Source of the DNA: Rickettsia typhi
Lineage (GTDB): Bacteria > Pseudomonadota > Alphaproteobacteria > Rickettsiales > UBA1997
DNA length: 9,063 nucleotides
Reading direction: 5' to 3'
Assembly: GCA_945898025.1 (NCBI GenBank)
Contig: CAMDGT010000031.1
Location: 1-9,063 of the forward strand
The position numbers and the translations under genes are program-made. Positions within the stretch are counted from its first letter, which is position 1. Each line of letters starts with the position of its first letter. Shown here one piece after another: positions 6,303 to 9,063 of this stretch. Below the pieces are notes generated by a model. It did no database searches. It was not told where the DNA came from and saw nothing but the letters and a program-made list of their open reading frames with translations.

Positions 6303-7502
6303 ATGAAAAAGCCTTTTATTCCAGATGTTTTGCCAATAAAAGATTTAGATTTTACAAAATTAATTAAATTAGTTTCGGAGGCAAATCAGAGCTTATCAAG
6401 ATATGGAGAGATTTTGGATGGTCTGTCTCGCTTTAGCAATCCTTCTTTATTTCTTGCAAATCTTGCCACAAAAGAGGCGGTCTTATCTTCAAGAATTGAA
6501 GGAACTCAAGCATCTTATGCTAATTTATTGCAAAAAGATTCAAAAGAATATAGCGAAAGAGCAAAGCTTGATATTGAAGAAATAGAAAATTGTAAAAAAG
6601 CCCTAGAATTTGGAATAGAAGACTTAAAAAATCGTCCTCTTTGTCTCAATTTAATTAGAGATATACACTCTATTTTGTTAGATGGAGTAAGAGGTTGCAA
6701 TAAGAATAGGGGTAATTTTAGAAAAATACAAAATTTTATTGGTTTTGCGGGTGCTACAATGAAAGAAGCGAGCTTCATTCCTCCAACTCCCAATGAAATG
6801 AATAATGCTCTTGATAACTGGGAAAGGTACATTCATTTAGAATCAGAGGAGGTTCTAATTCAGCTTGCTGTAATCCATGGACAATTTGAAATTATTCACC
6901 CATTTTTAGATGGCAATGGTAGAATTGGCAGAATCTTAATTCCTCTTTTTTTATATTCGAAACAATATTTAGATTTTCCTGCATTTTATATGAGTGAATA
7001 TCTTGAATCTTGTCGTAGTGAATATTATGCAAGACTAAAAAATATTAGTGAAAATAAAGATTGGCAAGGATGGATCGAGTTTTTTTTAGGAGCAATAATT
7101 AAACAAGCAAATATTAACAAAAATAGAATTATTAGAATTATTAAATTATATGATAAAATGATATATATTATTCCAAAGATTTCGCCTTCTAAATATCTGT
7201 CACAGATAATAGAAATTCTTTTTGAAAAACCAATTCTAGAAGTTGACGATTTTTTGAATAAAGTGCCTGTTAGCAGATCAACAGCAATTAGAATTTTAAA
7301 TGGATTATCAAAACCTACTAAATACGAAGTTAAAAAAACTCATTATAGAGATTTATTTAGGGAAAATAATTTGAAATCAATAGAGAAAACCGCAGAACCT
7401 TATTTAATATTAGAAAAAAATGAAGGACATGGATCAAAGCCATCCTCTTATAAATTTATTGAGTTATTTGATATAATTGAGAGCAAGGTGATTTTTGATT
7501 AA
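6303..7502 (+). CDS. Fic-family protein (AMP-transferase) with N-terminal inhibitory motif and C-terminal winged helix
   Basis: Fic enzymes usually move AMP from ATP onto Ser, Thr or Tyr of a target protein. The 399 residues fit the common three-part layout. A Fic_N-type segment comes first (about 1-80; SRFSNPSLFLANLATKEAVLSSRIEGTQAS). It contains the inhibitory (S/T)xxxE(G/N) motif as S62-E66-G67, so this is a class II Fic held in check by its own helix. The Fic core has FIPP (158-161), which lies in the flap region, and HPFLDGNGRIGR (199-210) with catalytic H199 and an intact GNGRxxR. A helix-turn-helix follows (about 311-336; LEVDDFLNKVPVSRSTAIRILNGL). No signal peptide or membrane segment is seen. 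It stands alone on its strand, with no antitoxin-like small gene beside it, which agrees with a self-inhibited type. The target is unknown. It may autoregulate, or be a horizontally acquired gene beside the truncated carB. Confidence 0.92.
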   Translation: MKKPFIPDVLPIKDLDFTKLIKLVSEANQSLSRYGEILDGLSRFSNPSLFLANLATKEAVLSSRIEGTQASYANLLQKDSKEYSERAKLDIEEIENCKKALEFGIEDLKNRPLCLNLIRDIHSILLDGVRGCNKNRGNFRKIQNFIGFAGATMKEASFIPPTPNEMNNALDNWERYIHLESEEVLIQLAVIHGQFEIIHPFLDGNGRIGRILIPLFLYSKQYLDFPAFYMSEYLESCRSEYYARLKNISENKDWQGWIEFFLGAIIKQANINKNRIIRIIKLYDKMIYIIPKISPSKYLSQIIEILFEKPILEVDDFLNKVPVSRSTAIRILNGLSKPTKYEVKKTHYRDLFRENNLKSIEKTAEPYLILEKNEGHGSKPSSYKFIELFDIIESKVIFD

Positions 7503-7529
7503 GTTTTACTTAAAACATAATTAAAGCAA

Positions 7530-7564
7530 GGGGATGAAGCCCCCCTCCAAGGAGTTGAGGCCTC
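7530..7564. other. GC-rich palindrome cluster downstream of fic
   Basis: Three small inverted repeats follow each other: GGGG/CCCC (7530-7533 with the C run at 7540-7545, loop ATGAAG), CTCC AA GGAG (7545-7554) and GAGGCCTC (7557-7564). They are much richer in GC than the flanking DNA and resemble remains of a palindromic repeat. They could also help to end fic transcription, though no T run follows. Confidence 0.35.
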
Positions 7565-7623
7565 TTGTCTCATCAGTAGTGATAGGCTAGATAATAACAA
7601 AGTTATAAAAAAACTCGATCTAA

Positions 7624-7850
7624 CAACCCTCTCTCAAAAATGATTAAGAGGGGAGGGTCGCAGAGCCAAATTGTTGGCGATGCAGGTAGGGGTTAACGCA
7701 ATAACTAACGAGAAAGTTGTGAATAAAATCTTCGGGAAGGTTGTTAAAACCTGGTCACATAACTCAAGCCATAATTTTGTTGAAAATACTTCCACAATAT
7801 CCCTCCCAAAATTTATAAACAAATTCTACCCTCCCTCAAGGAGGGGGTTA
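7624..7850. mobile_element. Possible miniature inverted-repeat element with hairpin ends
   Basis: The left end folds as ACCCTCTCTC (7626-7635) against GAGGGGAGGGT (7648-7658). The right end folds as CCCTCC (7829-7834) against GGAGGG (7840-7845). Read outward-in on opposite strands, both ends have the pattern AACC..CTC, then a short loop, then GGGAGGGT, so they are imperfect terminal inverted repeats that are themselves hairpins. The roughly 170 bp between them has short open frames on both strands, none resembling a known protein. A third CCCTCCC stands at 7801-7807. No target-site duplication was established. This is a pattern-based guess. Confidence 0.35.
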
Positions 7851-7860
7851 TGCCAACTCA

Positions 7861-7897
7861 CCTTTCATCCTGCGCAAAGTAGCAGGACTCAGAAAGG
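7861..7897. repeat. Two-step stem-loop (palindromic repeat type)
   Basis: CCTTTC (7861-7866) pairs with GAAAGG (7892-7897) outside. TCCTGC (7868-7873) pairs with GCAGGA (7882-7887) inside, with the loop GCAAAGTA. One unpaired base lies on the left side and four on the right. This is a compact GC-containing hairpin of the kind seen as dispersed palindromic repeats in alphaproteobacteria. It adjoins the decayed transposase and may belong to its flank. Confidence 0.5.
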
Positions 7898-7916
7898 TAA
7901 TAGATCTTGCGACTCC

Positions 7917-8146
7917 CGTGAGAGGATGATTTCTTGATCCTTTTTCAGAGATTCGACTTTCGATATTTACTGCAATTAACGACTCTTCTTTTTCTTTATT
8001 CTTTTTTTCGTCCATCGGGCATCAAGATCTTTCTGGGCTAGCACGGATTTGTTTTCTTGTTGATTCCATTCGACCGGAGTTTCTTCTGCTTTTACTTGGA
8101 GATTTTCTTCTTGGCTATTTCTGAGCTGAGCCAATGGATTAACCAT
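7917..8146 (-). pseudogene. Decayed IS5-family transposase fragments
   Basis: Two reading frames on the minus strand keep pieces of an IS5-type DDE transposase. The first (56 codons, 8146 down to 7976) contains LRNSQEENLQVKAEETPVEW and later LAQKDLDARWTKK. These match the usual RQRNSREEN..IK.GE.PEEW and QKD.DARWTKK of IS5 transposases. The second frame, shifted, reads ISEKGSRNHPLT (7952 to 7917), close to the family's YEKGYRN.PLTEEQK. Only about 50 bp separates DARWTKK from EKGSRN, where an intact gene has well over 100 codons, so a large internal deletion and a frame change have occurred. The first catalytic Asp (IVDA) is not seen, and no N-terminal domain can be found upstream. The first fragment is convincing, the second less so. 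No matching terminal repeats were found. Confidence 0.7.
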
Positions 8147-8325
8147 TTTGGTAAGTTTTTTAGTTCGTGTAATTTAGATCAAAGAATATCATGGCTGGTT
8201 TATTTTTTACTTGGAGTTGTTGTTTGTTTTATTGAGTTGTGAACATGCTTTAGAGTATCTAGTCTCTCAGATTTACGACCAATGCAAATTAACAATTAAA
8301 CCAATAAAGTGCAACAACTAATTTC
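8147..8325. other. Non-coding stretch with nothing recognised
   Basis: This stretch lies between the transposase remnant and the C-rich tract. Stops are frequent in the minus-strand frames, and no N-terminal transposase motif could be recovered. The open frame on the plus strand ending at 8242 is hydrophobic by composition only and mostly overlaps the reverse of the transposase remnant. Confidence 0.6.
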
Positions 8326-8395
8326 TTGAAAAACCCCCTTGAAGAACCCTTGAAGAACCCCGAAAAACCCCTTAAAAAAACCCCCCGAAAAAAAC
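8326..8395. repeat. Degenerate tandem repeat of C-runs and A-runs (G-rich on the minus strand)
   Basis: Units of the form TTGAAAAACCCC follow each other: 8326-8338, 8339-8349, 8350-8361, 8362-8371, 8372-8386, plus a partial at 8387-8395. TTGAAGAACCC is almost exactly doubled at 8339-8349 and 8350-8360. All C is on the plus strand. The minus strand, which is the ubiB sense strand, therefore carries five G runs (6, 4, 4, 3 and 5 bases) separated by 6-9 nt, enough for a long-loop G-quadruplex. It begins about 80 bp after the ubiB stop. Confidence 0.75.
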
Positions 8396-8475
8396 TATGG
8401 AGATAAAGGGTTTGGAGCTGAATTATTTAGTATTTAAGATTTTATGGGGCTGGGGGTGAATTTTTAGAGGTGCCC

Positions 8476-9063
8476 TTATGATTTTATATAGATATCTTTG
8501 CTTATAAAATTTTTTAATATTTTTTTGAAAGATAATAAAATATCAGAAGCTGCTTCACATACTCTTGCATCGAAACTCAAATGTTTAACTGCCCAATCTT
8601 TAACCCAAGGCCTAGCTATGTTCCACATATTAAGTTTTGGATCAAGCATTACTCCAACGCCTTCGACCAGCATTAAAGTTTTTTGTAATAATAATAGGTT
8701 TGGTTTGGTGTCCATTTGATATTCTCGAGTTAAATCTATTAAAGCAGAAATTAACTTAGAAAGAGATAGTTCTTCAACTGATACATCAATAATAGTTTCG
8801 CCAATTTTACGGCATGATATTGCGAGGCTATCAAGATTTACATTTTCTTTTACTAGACCAGCTTCAATGTGTAATTTGGCAACATTTTCATAATCGCGAT
8901 TAACGAAACCAAGCAATATTTGAGCGATTGCAAGGCGAGTTTTTTTATCGATAATGCCCATAATTCCAAAGTCAACTACTGCAATATCGTTATTTTTCAT
9001 GAGGAATAAATTACCGGGATGCATATCTCCATGAAAAAAACCATTAATATAAACTTGATTAAA
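8476..9063 (-). CDS. ubiB: UbiB-family atypical kinase/ATPase, C-terminal part (partial)
   Basis: UbiB (ABC1/ADCK family) is a membrane-associated atypical kinase/ATPase needed for ubiquinone synthesis. The last 195 residues are visible and the frame runs off the right edge. The true gene includes the 13 codons before the first visible ATG (9022-9024): GFFHGDMHPGNLFLM spans that point and is the family's catalytic-loop signature (usually HADxHPGN). VVDFGIMG follows, with the metal-binding DFG. The later helical part (LLLLQKTLMLVEGVGVMLDPKLNMW) matches the UbiB C-terminal region. The protein ends in a short basic tail without a clear pair of transmembrane helices, unlike E. coli UbiB. In many alphaproteobacteria ubiB follows ubiE; that side is outside the window. 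The G-rich tract at 8326-8395 lies downstream of its stop. Confidence 0.93.
   Translation of the reverse strand, partial: FNQVYINGFFHGDMHPGNLFLMKNNDIAVVDFGIMGIIDKKTRLAIAQILLGFVNRDYENVAKLHIEAGLVKENVNLDSLAISCRKIGETIIDVSVEELSLSKLISALIDLTREYQMDTKPNLLLLQKTLMLVEGVGVMLDPKLNMWNIARPWVKDWAVKHLSFDARVCEAASDILLSFKKILKNFISKDIYIKS

Noticed and set aside
6303..7502. Fic-antitoxin (FicTA/VbhTA type) toxin-antitoxin pair
   Set aside because: No small antitoxin frame lies next to it, and the inhibitory motif is inside the protein (S62-E66-G67), so a partner is not needed.
7671..7937. Plus-strand 88-residue open frame, with an opposite 62-residue frame at 7634-7822
   Set aside because: They run through the palindromic element and its end hairpins. 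Neither resembles a known protein, and both appear to be open by chance.
7952..7972. T-loop-like GTCGAATC on the minus strand, as part of a tRNA
   Set aside because: No acceptor stem, anticodon arm or D arm can be fitted around it.
8057..8242. Open frame on the plus strand with a hydrophobic C-terminus (possible small membrane protein)
   Set aside because: Half of it is the reverse of the IS5 transposase remnant, and the hydrophobicity follows from the T-rich strand.
8326..8395. Telomere-like repeats (GGGGTTTT pattern of ciliates) suggesting a host or linear-end sequence
   Set aside because: The units are irregular, contain CTTCAA inserts and lie between bacterial genes; slippage duplication explains them.

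Overview
The window is AT-rich bacterial DNA. It carries housekeeping genes of alphaproteobacterial type, short intergenic palindromes, a decayed transposase and a stand-alone Fic protein. A reduced, host-associated alphaproteobacterium, Rickettsiales-like, is the best guess. The reasons are the low GC, a short class Ia NrdA ending in ECLSCQ, sparse intergenic DNA with palindromes, and a UbiB/NusB/Fmt complement. This is inferred from protein style, not from a marker gene, and the genus is not claimed.

Layout from left to right. The 5' part of fmt (minus) diverges from thiD (plus) across 52 bp. thiD converges on nrdA (minus) through a 288 bp gap. That gap holds a ~126 bp nested palindrome, a hairpin with one arm tandemly amplified, and a 15 bp repeat that triplicates the nrdA stop codon. 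nusB (minus) lies upstream of nrdA on the same strand, separated by 173 bp with a candidate promoter and NrdR-like sites. A 409 bp divergent gap with more hairpin-arm repeats leads to a carB gene (plus). That gene encodes only the N-terminal half of carbamoyl-phosphate synthetase and stops where the second half should begin. A Fic-family AMPylator gene (plus) follows. About 970 bp without an intact gene comes next, containing GC-rich hairpins, a possible miniature element, a decayed IS5-family transposase (minus) and a C-rich/A-rich tandem tract. The window ends in the C-terminal part of ubiB (minus).

The genes do not form one pathway: Fmt and NusB serve translation initiation and rRNA transcription, ThiD thiamine salvage or synthesis, NrdA dNTP supply, CarB pyrimidine and arginine precursors, and UbiB ubiquinone. 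The most notable points are the half-length CarB with intact active-site residues, a possible in-frame trace of its missing half (PNRI) just after the stop, and short tandem duplications in most intergenic gaps, twice copying one arm of a hairpin.
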